NCBI GenBank assembly: GCA_050248375.1
Contig: JBFWSL010000013.1
Span: 1-28,154 of the forward strand
Reading direction: 5' to 3'
Length of the DNA: 28,154 nucleotides
DNA from: JAYZVT01 sp050248375
GTDB taxonomy: Bacteria; Pseudomonadota; Alphaproteobacteria; Rhizobiales; Methyloligellaceae
Positions within the stretch are counted from its first letter, which is position 1; each line of letters opens with the position of its first letter. Position numbers and translations under genes: made by a program. Shown here in pieces: positions 1-8,534 of this stretch. The notes beneath the pieces are model-generated. The model saw nothing but the letters and a program-made list of their open reading frames with translations, had not been told where the DNA came from and made no database searches.

Positions 1-78
1 GTACGGTTCATGATCTGGATTCTCTTTGCCGCTTTCGGGCACAGAACTGAACCGTCTATGTGGAAATTTTGAGGCGAG
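1..78. other. Window edge, no gene seen
   Basis: Downstream flank of the SDR gene. It holds an 8-bp inverted repeat, ACGGTTCA at 3-10 and TGAACCGT at 48-55, with a 37-bp spacer. There is no T-run after either arm that would make it an obvious terminator. No coding region can be supported here. Confidence 0.5.
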
Positions 79-798
79 TCAGCGAGTTGCCGGAATATTG
101 ATCAACTCGCCATTTTTTGTGCAGGAGCTCATCGCCAGCGGGATGAAGTGCTCCGCTATCGCTTCCGGGCGGGGCAGGGTGGCGGGATCCTCCCCGGGCA
201 TTGCCTTGGCCCGCATTCCCGTGGCGACGGCTCCGGGATCAATGAGGTTGGCGCGCACGGTGGTGTTGGCGATTTCGCCGGCATAGGTCTTAACCAGTGC
301 TTCCAGGGCGGCCTTGGAGACGGAATACGGCCCCCAGTAGGGGCGGCACCGGCGGGCTGCGCCGGACGTGACGAAAATTGCCCGGCCGGCCCCGGACTTC
401 TGCAATATGGGATCAAGGGTGCGGATGAGCCGCCAGTTGGCGGTCAGATTGACTTCAAGCACCATGTTCCAGTCGCGCTCGCGCACATGCCCAAGCGGGG
501 AGAGATTGCCGAGCAGACCCGCATTGGCGACGAGGACATCGAGGCGGCCCCAACGTTCAAACAGGGTGGGGCCCAGGCGATCGACTTTCTCACCGTCCTT
601 CAGATCAAGCGGCAGCAGGGAGGCGGTGCCGCCGAACCCGCGGATCTGGTCGTCCACTTCCTCCAGTCCGCCGACTGTGCGGGCCGTGAGGATGACATGC
701 GCGCCCTCGCGTGCAAACGCCAGCGCCACCGCGCGGCCTATGCCGCGCGAGGCGCCCGTAATGAGGGCGATGCGTTCGTCGAGACGGCCCTTGCTCAT
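79..798 (-). CDS. SDR-family NAD(P)-dependent oxidoreductase
   Basis: A 239-residue classical short-chain dehydrogenase/reductase, probably cytosolic. The Rossmann cofactor motif TGASRGIG is at about residues 14-21, followed by the ANAG motif near 91-94, Asn117, Ser145 in FVTSG and the catalytic YSVSK at 158-162, so the full Asn-Ser-Tyr-Lys set is present. Length is normal for a classical SDR. It starts 36 bp after the purF stop and is probably the last gene of the purF transcript; an SDR next to purF is common in alphaproteobacteria. The substrate cannot be told from sequence. The cofactor is unassigned too: an Arg after the second glycine-rich strand (LTART) would fit NADP(H). It resembles FabG or YciK-type reductases, but the real fabG of the window is at 12594-13331, so I do not give it that name. 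Confidence 0.9.
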   Translation of the reverse strand: MSKGRLDERIALITGASRGIGRAVALAFAREGAHVILTARTVGGLEEVDDQIRGFGGTASLLPLDLKDGEKVDRLGPTLFERWGRLDVLVANAGLLGNLSPLGHVRERDWNMVLEVNLTANWRLIRTLDPILQKSGAGRAIFVTSGAARRCRPYWGPYSVSKAALEALVKTYAGEIANTTVRANLIDPGAVATGMRAKAMPGEDPATLPRPEAIAEHFIPLAMSSCTKNGELINIPATR

Positions 799-834
799 GC
801 CGGATACGCAAAAGACACAGGCTGCAATTCCGGG

Positions 835-2289
835 CTAGCCGACTTCGGCAAGGAAAGAGAGCTGCTTCTGCATCGGCGTGCCTTCGCGGTCGCGCAGACG
901 CGTGGGGTATTCGCCGGTGAAGCAGTGGTCGGTGAACTGGGGGCGGTCCGGGTCGCGGCGCTCATAGCCCATGGCCTTGTAGATGCCGTCCACGGACAGG
1001 AAGGCGAGGCTGTCACAGCCGATGGAGGCGCGCATCTGCTCCAGATCGTGGGTGGCGGCCAGCAGCTTGTCCTGGTCGGGCGTGTCGATGCCGTAAAAGT
1101 CGGGATGGGTGATCGGCGGGCTGGCGATGCGCATGTGCACCTCGGTGGCGCCGGCGTCGCGCATCATCTGCACGATCTTCATGGAGGTGGTGCCGCGCAC
1201 GATGCTGTCGTCGATGAGAACGACGCGGTTGCCCTTGACCTCGCAACTGGTGGCGCTGTGCTTCAGGCGTACGCCCAGCGCGCGAATCTGCTGCTCCGGC
1301 TCGATGAAGGTGCGGCCTACATAGTGATTGCGGATGATGCCAAGCTCGAAGGGGATGTTGGATTCCCGGGCGAAGCCGATAGCGGCCGGGACGCCGGAGT
1401 CCGGGACGGGAACAATGACATCGGCCGCGACGGGCGCCTCGCGGGCGAGCTGGTGGCCCATGGCCTTGCGCACGTCGTAAACGCAACGGCCGCCGACGAT
1501 GGAGTCAGGACGGGCGAAATAGATGTATTCGAAGATGCAGGGGCGCGCCGGGCGCGCCGGGAAGGGCCGGTGACTCTCGATCCCATCGCGGGTGATGACC
1601 ACCACCTCGCCGTTCTCGATCTCGCGCACGAATTCGGCGCCGATGATATCGAAGGCGCAGGTCTCCGACGCCAGAACGTAGGAGTCGCCGAGGCGTCCGA
1701 GAACGAGCGGGCGGATGCCGACGGGGTCGCGGGCGCCTATCAGCTTCTTGTTCGTGACGCCGACGAAGGCGTATGCGCCCTCGATCTGCACAAGGGCATC
1801 GACGAATTTCTCGATGAAGCGGCGCTTCTTGCTGCGGGCGACCAGATGCAGGACCACCTCGGTATCGGTGGTGGACTGGAAGATGGCGCCATCGCGGATG
1901 AGATCCTTGCGAATGGTCAGCGCGTTGGTCAGGTTGCCGTTGTGGCCGAGCGCGAAGCCTCCGGCGTCGAGGTCGCTGAACAGGGGCTGCACGTTGCGCA
2001 GCACGGTTTCGCCCGTGGTCGAGTAGCGCACATGGCCGATCGCCACGTCGCCCTTGAGGCGGTCGATGACGGTGCGCTGGGTGAAGTGGTCGCCGACGAG
2101 GCCGAGACGGCGCTCGTTATGAAAGCGGGATCCGTCGAAGGAGACGATGCCGGCGGCTTCCTGGCCGCGGTGCTGGAGAGCGTGGAGGCCGAGCGCCGTG
2201 AGCGTGGCTGCGTCGGGATGGTTAAAAATCCCGAAAACACCGCATTCCTCGCGGAGGCGGTCGTCATCAGATCGGTACGGTCCGTTCAT
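835..2289 (-). CDS. purF: Amidophosphoribosyltransferase (purine biosynthesis, first step)
   Basis: Makes 5-phosphoribosylamine from PRPP and glutamine, the committed step of de novo purine synthesis in the cytosol. The 484-residue product starts with a 15-residue propeptide; Cys16 in ECGVFGIF is the glutaminase nucleophile exposed after processing. The N-terminal Ntn-hydrolase domain contains LQHRGQE and the phosphoribosyltransferase domain contains the PRPP motif VVLIDDSIVRGTT at about 356-368. I chose the ATG at 2289; an in-frame TTG 21 bp upstream adds only seven residues and would lengthen the propeptide. Of the four iron-sulfur ligands known in the Bacillus-type enzyme, Cys251 (CIFEYIYF) and Cys456 (HCFTGEYPT) are present. 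The position in HPDFYG is Asp, and the second Cys of the C-terminal CxxC is missing. It lies between cvpA and the SDR gene, and cvpA-purF is a classic neighbour pair. Confidence 0.97.
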   Translation of the reverse strand: MNGPYRSDDDRLREECGVFGIFNHPDAATLTALGLHALQHRGQEAAGIVSFDGSRFHNERRLGLVGDHFTQRTVIDRLKGDVAIGHVRYSTTGETVLRNVQPLFSDLDAGGFALGHNGNLTNALTIRKDLIRDGAIFQSTTDTEVVLHLVARSKKRRFIEKFVDALVQIEGAYAFVGVTNKKLIGARDPVGIRPLVLGRLGDSYVLASETCAFDIIGAEFVREIENGEVVVITRDGIESHRPFPARPARPCIFEYIYFARPDSIVGGRCVYDVRKAMGHQLAREAPVAADVIVPVPDSGVPAAIGFARESNIPFELGIIRNHYVGRTFIEPEQQIRALGVRLKHSATSCEVKGNRVVLIDDSIVRGTTSMKIVQMMRDAGATEVHMRIASPPITHPDFYGIDTPDQDKLLAATHDLEQMRASIGCDSLAFLSVDGIYKAMGYERRDPDRPQFTDHCFTGEYPTRLRDREGTPMQKQLSFLAEVG

Positions 2290-2368
2290 GGCCCCACTGC
2301 GTCTAGGCAAGCGTTAAACGCAACTATAGCCCTGGCCGGCATCTCCCGGGGGAGGCTGAGGTGACGGT

Positions 2369-3013
2369 TCAATTGGTGCCGGCGCCGCCCGCACCATAAC
2401 CCGAGTCCCGGCCAAGCCCAGTAAATTTTACCGGGTCTTCTATAGATGTGCGTGGACCGGGTGGCGGGGTAGGGGCATCGGGCTGCGGCGTGTCGCCGCT
2501 GGGTGCGCCGGAAGCACCCGGGAGGTGGGCCGCCGGGTCCTCGGGCAACAGCGAGACGATCGCCTCGCCGGTTTGCTGCAGGATCGGCAGCGAGCGGGCT
2601 TCCTTGATCCACTGCGGTTGCTGTTCCTCGGGCACAAGCCAGGAGAAGAACAGGTAGGCGATGACCACCAGCACGAGGCCGCGGGCCAGGCCGAAAACGA
2701 AGCCGAGCGTGCGGTCCAGCGCGCCGACGCGGCTATCCAGAACGCCGTCGGAGATGCGCACCGTGATCAGGCTGACAATGATCAGGACGACCAGGAAAAT
2801 GCCGGCCGCGAGCAGGGCGTCGGCGAGCAGGGCGGGCTCTACGTAGAGGCGCGCCTGTGCCTGGTATTTGGGGAAGAGATAGAGGGTGGCAAGAGCAGCG
2901 ACCGCCCAGGACAGGATGGAAAGGACTTCCCTTGTCAGGCCCCTGAGCATGGCCAGGAAGCCCGAGATCAGCATGATTGCCGCGAGGATGATATCGAGCC
3001 AGGAGAACGGCAT
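2369..3013 (-). CDS. cvpA: CvpA family membrane protein
   Basis: Inner-membrane protein of the CvpA family, named for its requirement in colicin V export in E. coli and linked to envelope stress and purF expression; the biochemical role is not settled. The 214-residue protein begins MPFSWLDIILAAIM and has about four hydrophobic segments in the first 150 residues, with the family GLTREVLSILSW stretch between the first two. The last 60 or so residues are a Pro/Gly/Ala-rich tail with no predicted fold. I chose the ATG at 3013 because AAAGGA lies 8 bp upstream; a GTG at 3046 is an alternative in-frame start. It is followed by purF after 79 bp and preceded by radA, which fits one transcript. Confidence 0.88.
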   Translation of the reverse strand: MPFSWLDIILAAIMLISGFLAMLRGLTREVLSILSWAVAALATLYLFPKYQAQARLYVEPALLADALLAAGIFLVVLIIVSLITVRISDGVLDSRVGALDRTLGFVFGLARGLVLVVIAYLFFSWLVPEEQQPQWIKEARSLPILQQTGEAIVSLLPEDPAAHLPGASGAPSGDTPQPDAPTPPPGPRTSIEDPVKFTGLGRDSGYGAGGAGTN

Positions 3014-3126
3014 CGCAGGGGTCCTTTCGACGGGGGACTCTACCACAAAGGATGGTCAGCAGCAGTAGGGCGGGTTTATGGCATGGTGAACGGCTGTGGG
3101 ACAGTCAAATAGAGGGAGATGGAGGG

Positions 3127-4512
3127 TTAGCCGGTGTCCCTGGCGGCCTTGCGGGCCACGAGACTGGCCACCAGTTCGCCCAGATGTGACACCTTGCTGG
3201 CCTCCAGAGATGTCGCGGCGGCATCCGCGTCCAGACGGGCGGGCAGGACGGCTGCCCGGAACCCCAGTTTCTCCGCTTCCTTGAGCCGTGCCGAGGTCTG
3301 GCCGACGGGCCGCACCGCTCCGGAAAGGGAGACCTCGCCGAAATAGAGGCAATCGGGCGGCAAGGCAACACCGGAAAACGAGGAGACGAGGGCGGCCGCG
3401 GCGGCCAGATCCGCCGCGGGCTCGGAGATGCGCAGGCCGCCGGCGACGTTGAGATAGACGTCGTGGGTGCCGAGCCTCAGGCCGCAGCGGGCGTCCAGCA
3501 CGGCCAGCACCATGGCCAGGCGGTTGGAATCCCACCCGACGACAGCGCGGCGCGGTGTTCCCAGGGGCGAAGCGGCCACCAGCGCCTGGATTTCGACCAG
3601 CACGGGCCGGGTGCCTTCCATTCCGGCGAAAACGGCGGCGCCGGGGCTGGAGGCGTCGCGCTCGCCCAGGAACAGCTCGGACGGGTTGGCGATCTCCTTG
3701 AGGCCGTCTCCCCGCATCTCGAACACGCCGATCTCGTCGCTGGGGCCGAAGCGGTTCTTGACCGCCCGCAGGATACGGAAGCGCTGGGCGCCGTCGCCTT
3801 CGAAATAGAGAACCGTATCCACCATGTGCTCGACCACCTTGGGACCGGCTATCTGGCCGTCCTTGGTGACATGGCCGACCAGAACCATTGCGGTGCCGTG
3901 GCGCTTGGCGTAGCGGACGAGAGACTGCGCGCAGGCGCGTACCTGGGAGACGGTTCCAGGCGCGGATTCCAGAAGGTCCGACCACAGGGTCTGGATGGAG
4001 TCGATGATGACCAGGTCGGGCGGATCAGCCGAATCCAGGGTGCGCAGAATGCTGGCAAGGCCGGACTCCGCGGCGAGAGCAACGGGGGCATCCGATACGC
4101 CGAGACGCGCCGCCCGCAAACGTATCTGGTCGGCAGCCTCTTCTCCGGAGAAGTAGACCACCTTGCGGCCGGAGCCGGCGAGCCGCGCGGCGATCTGCAA
4201 CAGCAGCGTGGACTTGCCGATGCCCGGGTCGCCGCCGACCAGTATGGCGGAGCCGGGCACGAGGCCGCCGCCCACGACGCGGTCGAATTCCGGCATGGCC
4301 GTGGAGCGGCGGGGCGCCTCGGTTGCCGACTCCCGCAGACCCTCCAGCCGGACGACGGCGCCGCCGGACCTGGCGGGGCCGCCCAGGGCGCGCGGCTCGG
4401 CGGCTTCCTCCACGATGCTGTTCCAGGCACCGCATGAGGGGCATTTGCCGGACCAGCGCGCGGTGGTGCCGCCGCATTCCTGGCAGACATAGGCTGTTTG
4501 CGCCTTGGCCAT
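3127..4512 (-). CDS. radA: DNA repair protein RadA
   Basis: RadA (Sms) is a RecA-like, DnaB-related ATPase that drives branch migration and processing of recombination intermediates. The 461-residue sequence has every family landmark in order. There is an N-terminal four-cysteine zinc finger (Cys10, Cys13, Cys24, Cys27), Walker A GGDPGIGKST at 93-102, Walker B LVIIDSIQT at 167-175, the RadA-specific KNRFG motif at 252-256, and a C-terminal Lon-protease-like domain from about 280. Length is typical. It starts 17 bp after alr, with only a weak purine-rich ribosome binding site (GAAAG) before the ATG, which suggests translation coupled to the upstream gene. It shares a strand and neighbourhood with its relative dnaB. 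Confidence 0.97.
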   Translation of the reverse strand: MAKAQTAYVCQECGGTTARWSGKCPSCGAWNSIVEEAAEPRALGGPARSGGAVVRLEGLRESATEAPRRSTAMPEFDRVVGGGLVPGSAILVGGDPGIGKSTLLLQIAARLAGSGRKVVYFSGEEAADQIRLRAARLGVSDAPVALAAESGLASILRTLDSADPPDLVIIDSIQTLWSDLLESAPGTVSQVRACAQSLVRYAKRHGTAMVLVGHVTKDGQIAGPKVVEHMVDTVLYFEGDGAQRFRILRAVKNRFGPSDEIGVFEMRGDGLKEIANPSELFLGERDASSPGAAVFAGMEGTRPVLVEIQALVAASPLGTPRRAVVGWDSNRLAMVLAVLDARCGLRLGTHDVYLNVAGGLRISEPAADLAAAAALVSSFSGVALPPDCLYFGEVSLSGAVRPVGQTSARLKEAEKLGFRAAVLPARLDADAAATSLEASKVSHLGELVASLVARKAARDTG

Positions 4513-4529
4513 GATCTTTCAGGTGATTC

Positions 4530-5672
4530 TCAGGGGTTCAGATAATGGCGCCTATAGCGGTGGCCGAGCCGGGTCAAGACCTCGTAGCCGATGGTTCCGG
4601 CGGCACGGCCCATGTTGTCGACCCCGGTCTTCTCTCCCAGCAGTTCGACAACGCCACCGGCACAGGCCGTTCCTTCGGGCAGCTCCGTGACGTCGATGGT
4701 GATGAGGTCCATCGAAACCCGGCCGAGGAGGGGGGCGGGATGGCCGGAAATGTGGACGACGAGGCCGGGCTTGCCGGGCGCGGACCCGAGATTGCGGAAC
4801 AGCCCGTCCGCATAGCCGATCGCGGCCGTGGCGAGGAGGCTGTCGCGGGTGATCTTGCCGGCGCCGCCATAGCCGACGGTCTCTCCGGCCCTAGCGGTGC
4901 GGACCTGGACGATACGGGCCTGGAGCCGTACCACCGGCCGCATGGGGTTCGGTTGCCCCTCGATGGCCTTGCCTCCATAGAGCGCGATGCCGGGACGCAC
5001 GAGGTCGAAGTGATAGGGCTTGCCGAGCAGCGTGCCGGCGGAGTTGGCGAGGCTGGCGGGAGCGGGCGGCAGCTTGCCCTTGAGTTCCGCGAAGGCCTTG
5101 CGCTGGCGTTCGCTCATGGGATTGCCGGGCTCGTCGGCGCAGGCAAGATGACTCATGACCAGCGCCAGTTCGAAGGAAGCAAGGCGCGAGGCATCGCCAG
5201 CGAGCATATCCACTTCGTCGGGCCTGAGCCCGAGGCGGTTCATGCCGGTGTCGATGTGGACGGCGGCGGGCAGCGGTCCGTTGGCGGCGCAGAACCCGTT
5301 CCACTCCGCGATCTGGTCGAGGCTGGACAGTACCGGGCGCAGCCTGGCGCCGGCGAAGGTGTCGGCGCTGCCGGGGAACAGCCCGTCGAGGACATAGATG
5401 ACCGGCCCGGGAACGGCCGCGCGGACAACAGCAGCCTCGCCGAGCGTGGCGACGAAGAAGGTATCGCACCCCTCGCGGAAGAGCCTGGCCGCGGCCTGCG
5501 CCGCGCCCGTGCCATAGGCATCGGCCTTGATGACGCCGGCGCATTTTGCGGGCGCGGCGGTCCTGGCGAGATAGGCGTGGTTGGCGGCGATGGCGTCGAG
5601 GTCGATGGTCAGGAGGCCGGTGTCACCGGGCCGCAGGGGATCAGCACCCTTCGATCGTCCCGGGGTGCTCAC
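4530..5672 (-). CDS. alr: Alanine racemase (PLP-dependent)
   Basis: Converts L-alanine to D-alanine for peptidoglycan in the cytosol. The 380-residue protein is a fold-type III PLP enzyme: the PLP lysine is Lys49 in VIKADAYGTG, and the second catalytic base is Tyr268 in ETVGYGG. Further family motifs are HIDTGMNRLGL, RPGIALYGG, IGYADG and GRVSMDLITIDVT. Its ATG overlaps the dnaB stop codon by 4 bp (ATGA), so the two are translationally coupled, and radA follows after 17 bp. Whether this is the constitutive (alr) or catabolic (dadX) paralogue cannot be proved from one copy, but the housekeeping operon argues for alr. Confidence 0.96.
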   Translation of the reverse strand: MSTPGRSKGADPLRPGDTGLLTIDLDAIAANHAYLARTAAPAKCAGVIKADAYGTGAAQAAARLFREGCDTFFVATLGEAAVVRAAVPGPVIYVLDGLFPGSADTFAGARLRPVLSSLDQIAEWNGFCAANGPLPAAVHIDTGMNRLGLRPDEVDMLAGDASRLASFELALVMSHLACADEPGNPMSERQRKAFAELKGKLPPAPASLANSAGTLLGKPYHFDLVRPGIALYGGKAIEGQPNPMRPVVRLQARIVQVRTARAGETVGYGGAGKITRDSLLATAAIGYADGLFRNLGSAPGKPGLVVHISGHPAPLLGRVSMDLITIDVTELPEGTACAGGVVELLGEKTGVDNMGRAAGTIGYEVLTRLGHRYRRHYLNP

Positions 5673-7165
5673 TCATAGCGCTCCGGCAGGGCGCTTTCGT
5701 CGGCGAGGTCGGAGAAGCGCGTCAGCAGGCCCTCGAACTGCAGTTCGACGGTGCCGGTGGGGCCGTGGCGCTGCTTGCCGATAATGATCTCGGCCTTGCC
5801 ATGGGCGCGCTCCATCTTCTGCACCCAGTCGCCGAACTTCTCGTCGCCTTCGCTCGGTTTGGTGCGTTCCAGGTAGTATTCCTCGCGGAACACGAACATG
5901 ACCACGTCGGCGTCCTGCTCTATCGAACCCGATTCACGCAGGTCGGCGAGCTGGGGCCGCTTGTCCTCCCGCTGCTCCACCTGGCGCGAGAGCTGCGACA
6001 GGGCGACGATGGGCACGTTCAGCTCCTTGGCCAGGGCCTTCAGGCTGGTGGTGATCTCGGAGACTTCCTGGACGCGGCCTTCCGAGGCGCGCCGGGACGA
6101 GCCGGACAGAAGCTGAAGGTAGTCGATAATAATGAGATCCAGCCCGTGCTGACGCTTCAGACGGCGGGCGCGGGCCGCCAGTTGCGCGACAGAGATGCCG
6201 CCCGTCTGGTCGATGTAGAGCGGCAGATGCTGCATCTCCTGGGAGATTTCCACCAGCCTGTCGAACTCCTCGCGTGTGATGTCGCCGCGGCGGATCTTGG
6301 ACGACGGAATGCCGGATTGCTCCGAAACGATGCGGGTGGCGAGCTGCTCGGCCGACATTTCCAGTGAAAACAGACCGACAATGGCGCCGTCCACGGTTTT
6401 CATCGAGCCGTCGGGCTGGGCTTCCGCCCGGTGTTTGCTGGCCACATGGTAGGCGATGTTGGTGGCGAGCGCGGATTTGCCCATCGCGGGCCGGCCGGCG
6501 ACAATAATGAGATCGGAGGCCTGCAGCCCGCCGACCTGCAGGTCGAGGCGCTTGAAACCCGTGGCGACGCCGGACAGATGCCCGTCGCGCTGGTAGGCGG
6601 CCGCGGCCATGTCGACGGCGGAGGTCAGCGCGGCCGCGAAGGGCTCGAAGCCGGAGCCATACTTGCCGGTCTCGGCCAGCTCGTAGAGCCGCTGCTCGGC
6701 ATCCTCGATCTGACGGGCGGGCGGCGCATCGATAGGCGCGTCGAAGGCGGTGTTGACCATGTCCTCGCCGATGCCGATGAGGCTGCGGCGGATGGCGAGG
6801 TCATAGATGGTGCGGCCATAGTCTTCCGCGTTGATGATGGTGGTGGCGTTGGCGGCCAGCCGGCCGAGATACTGCGCCACGCTGAGGTCGCCAATGGGCT
6901 CCTCGGTCTCGAAGAAGGTCTTCAGGGTGATTGGCGTGGCGCGCTTGCCCGCCATGATCAGCCGGGTTGCGGTTTCAAAGATGCGCCCGTGCAGCGCGTC
7001 GAAGAAGTGCCGGGCATCCAGAAACGCAGTCACCCGGTCGGCGGCGTCGTTGTTGACGAGGATGGCCCCGAGCAAAGCCTGTTCGGCCTCGATGTTGTGA
7101 GGCTGGGCGCGCCAGTTGGCGGCGGCCTGAGGCATTTCTGAGCGAAGCGATTGGGGCATGGGCAT
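5669..7165 (-). CDS. dnaB: Replicative DNA helicase DnaB
   Basis: Hexameric 5'-3' helicase that unwinds DNA at the replication fork. The 498-residue protein has the DnaB N-terminal domain (from NIEAEQALLGAIL at about 24-36), a linker helix, and a RecA-like C-terminal domain. That domain carries Walker A GRPAMGKSA at about 224-232 and Walker B LIIIDYLQLL, followed by the conserved VPIVALSQLSR and DLRESGSIEQDADVVMF stretches. No intein or insertion interrupts it. The start at 7165 has no clear Shine-Dalgarno sequence; a second ATG two codons later and another at codon 11 are possible. It heads the alr-radA-cvpA-purF group. The region upstream (7166-7277) separates it from cfa and has AT-rich promoter-like stretches. 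Confidence 0.97.
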   Translation of the reverse strand: MPMPQSLRSEMPQAAANWRAQPHNIEAEQALLGAILVNNDAADRVTAFLDARHFFDALHGRIFETATRLIMAGKRATPITLKTFFETEEPIGDLSVAQYLGRLAANATTIINAEDYGRTIYDLAIRRSLIGIGEDMVNTAFDAPIDAPPARQIEDAEQRLYELAETGKYGSGFEPFAAALTSAVDMAAAAYQRDGHLSGVATGFKRLDLQVGGLQASDLIIVAGRPAMGKSALATNIAYHVASKHRAEAQPDGSMKTVDGAIVGLFSLEMSAEQLATRIVSEQSGIPSSKIRRGDITREEFDRLVEISQEMQHLPLYIDQTGGISVAQLAARARRLKRQHGLDLIIIDYLQLLSGSSRRASEGRVQEVSEITTSLKALAKELNVPIVALSQLSRQVEQREDKRPQLADLRESGSIEQDADVVMFVFREEYYLERTKPSEGDEKFGDWVQKMERAHGKAEIIIGKQRHGPTGTVELQFEGLLTRFSDLADESALPERYE

Positions 7166-7277
7166 CGCGGGGAAATTAGTCGGAGCGCGCGTGAAGCAAC
7201 AGACGCGAATCGCGGTCTATACCCGATATACACAGGATGATGGATAAGGCGAAAATTTGTCGCTTGTTGCGTTCGCG
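7166..7277 (-). promoter_or_regulatory. Probable dnaB upstream control region
   Basis: A 112-bp gap between the cfa stop and the dnaB start. It is richer in A/T than the surrounding coding DNA. On the minus strand it holds TATAGA (plus positions 7216-7221), a possible -10 box without a good -35 partner, inside an imperfect palindrome spanning about 7215-7233. It also holds TTATCCATC (7238-7246, minus strand), which matches the DnaA box TTATCCACA at 7 of 9 positions. A dnaB promoter here is likely from context, but the exact boxes are uncertain. Confidence 0.4.
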
Positions 7278-8534
7278 CTACTCGCCCGCGAGCCGCGGCA
7301 CCTCGGCGATCTTCCGGTCGCGCTCGCGATAGGCGTTTTCGTCTTCGTACATGTAGTCCCGCCGCAGGGGCAGGGCATCCTGGCGACGGGCAAGCTGGAT
7401 CTGGAACACCATCATGTTCTGGTAGCGGAATGCGGTCTCCGACGCCGCCAGGTAGAACTCCCACATGCGGCAGAAGCGTTCGTCGCGCAGGGTCGCGGCG
7501 CGGTGCCGGTTGGCGGCGAAGCGGTGCCGCCATCTGCGCAGGGTATCGGCATAGTGAAGGCGCAGGATCTCGATATCGGTCACCAGCAGGCCGGAACGTT
7601 CAATGGCGGGGAACACCTCGCTCAACGCAGGGATGTATCCGCCGGGGAAGATATATCGGGCGATGAATCCATTGGTGGCCGCGGGACCATCGAAGCGTCC
7701 GATGGAATGGATCAAGGCCACGCCATCGTCCTCGAGCAACTGGCAGACCTTGTCGAAGAAGTCCTGGTAGTAGCCAACGCCCACATGCTCGAACATCCCG
7801 ACGGAGACGATGCGGTTGAAGCGGCCTTCGATCTGGCGGTAGTCGAGCGGCTCGAAGGAGACCTTGCGGGCAAGGTCGAGGCGGCTGGCGCGTTCGCGCG
7901 AAGCCTCGAGCTGGCGGTCGGAAAGGGTGACGCCGGTCACGTGCACGTCGGCGGCGCGGGCCAGGTAGATGCCGAGGCCGCCCCATCCCGAGCCGATATC
8001 GAGGACACGGTCGCCCGGGCGCAACCTGAGCTTGGCCGCGATGTGCCGCTTCTTGGCAAGCTGGGCATGTTCGAGGGACTGGTTTTCGTTCTCGAAATAG
8101 GCGCAGGAATACTGATGGTCGCTGTCAAGGAAGAGGTCGTAGATGGCGCCGTCGATATCGTAATGGCTGCGGACATTTCGGCGGGCGCGGGCAATGCGAT
8201 TGAACTGGCTGATACGCCGGGTGAGCTTGCGGACGATATCGTGCAGGAGAATCCAGCGGGATGGCGCGTAGCCGGCATTGTGCTGCAGGACGATTTCCAG
8301 GAAGCGGTAGAGACCGCCCTGCTCGATGACCAAGCGGCCATCCATGTAGGCCTCTGCGAGTACGAGGCCAGGATCGACGATGAGCTGCCATTCGAGGCGG
8401 CGGTCCATGAGGCGCGTGACGACAGGCTCTCCCGTTCCGTCGCCGAACCGACAGGTCCGGCCCCGGGCATCGATAATAGTCAAATCACCGGTCAGGGCAG
8501 CGTGTTCGAACACACGCTTCAGCGGTCCGATCAT
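7278..8534 (-). CDS. cfa: Cyclopropane-fatty-acyl-phospholipid synthase
   Basis: Transfers a methylene group from S-adenosylmethionine to double bonds of membrane phospholipid acyl chains, usually on entry to stationary phase or under stress. The 418-residue protein has an N-terminal lipid-binding region and a C-terminal methyltransferase domain. The SAM motif VLDIGSGWGG is at about 177-186, the Cys of SCAYFE at about 144, and the Glu-His pair of MFEHVG at about 249-250; these match conserved active-site regions of the CFA/CMAS family. I chose the ATG at 8534 because GGAGGT sits a few bases upstream; a longer frame to 8606 lacks a comparable signal. The gene lies between dnaB and rplI, after the rplI terminator, so it is probably transcribed from its own promoter. 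E. coli Cfa is shorter (382 residues). A CFA-like paralogue with another lipid substrate cannot be excluded. Confidence 0.93.
   Translation of the reverse strand: MIGPLKRVFEHAALTGDLTIIDARGRTCRFGDGTGEPVVTRLMDRRLEWQLIVDPGLVLAEAYMDGRLVIEQGGLYRFLEIVLQHNAGYAPSRWILLHDIVRKLTRRISQFNRIARARRNVRSHYDIDGAIYDLFLDSDHQYSCAYFENENQSLEHAQLAKKRHIAAKLRLRPGDRVLDIGSGWGGLGIYLARAADVHVTGVTLSDRQLEASRERASRLDLARKVSFEPLDYRQIEGRFNRIVSVGMFEHVGVGYYQDFFDKVCQLLEDDGVALIHSIGRFDGPAATNGFIARYIFPGGYIPALSEVFPAIERSGLLVTDIEILRLHYADTLRRWRHRFAANRHRAATLRDERFCRMWEFYLAASETAFRYQNMMVFQIQLARRQDALPLRRDYMYEDENAYRERDRKIAEVPRLAGE

Noticed and set aside
148..2364. 738-codon plus-strand open frame opposite purF and the SDR gene
   Set aside because: It is antisense to two clearly recognised proteins, is rich in Gly/Ala/Asp/His without family motifs, and results from GC-rich third positions of the real genes.
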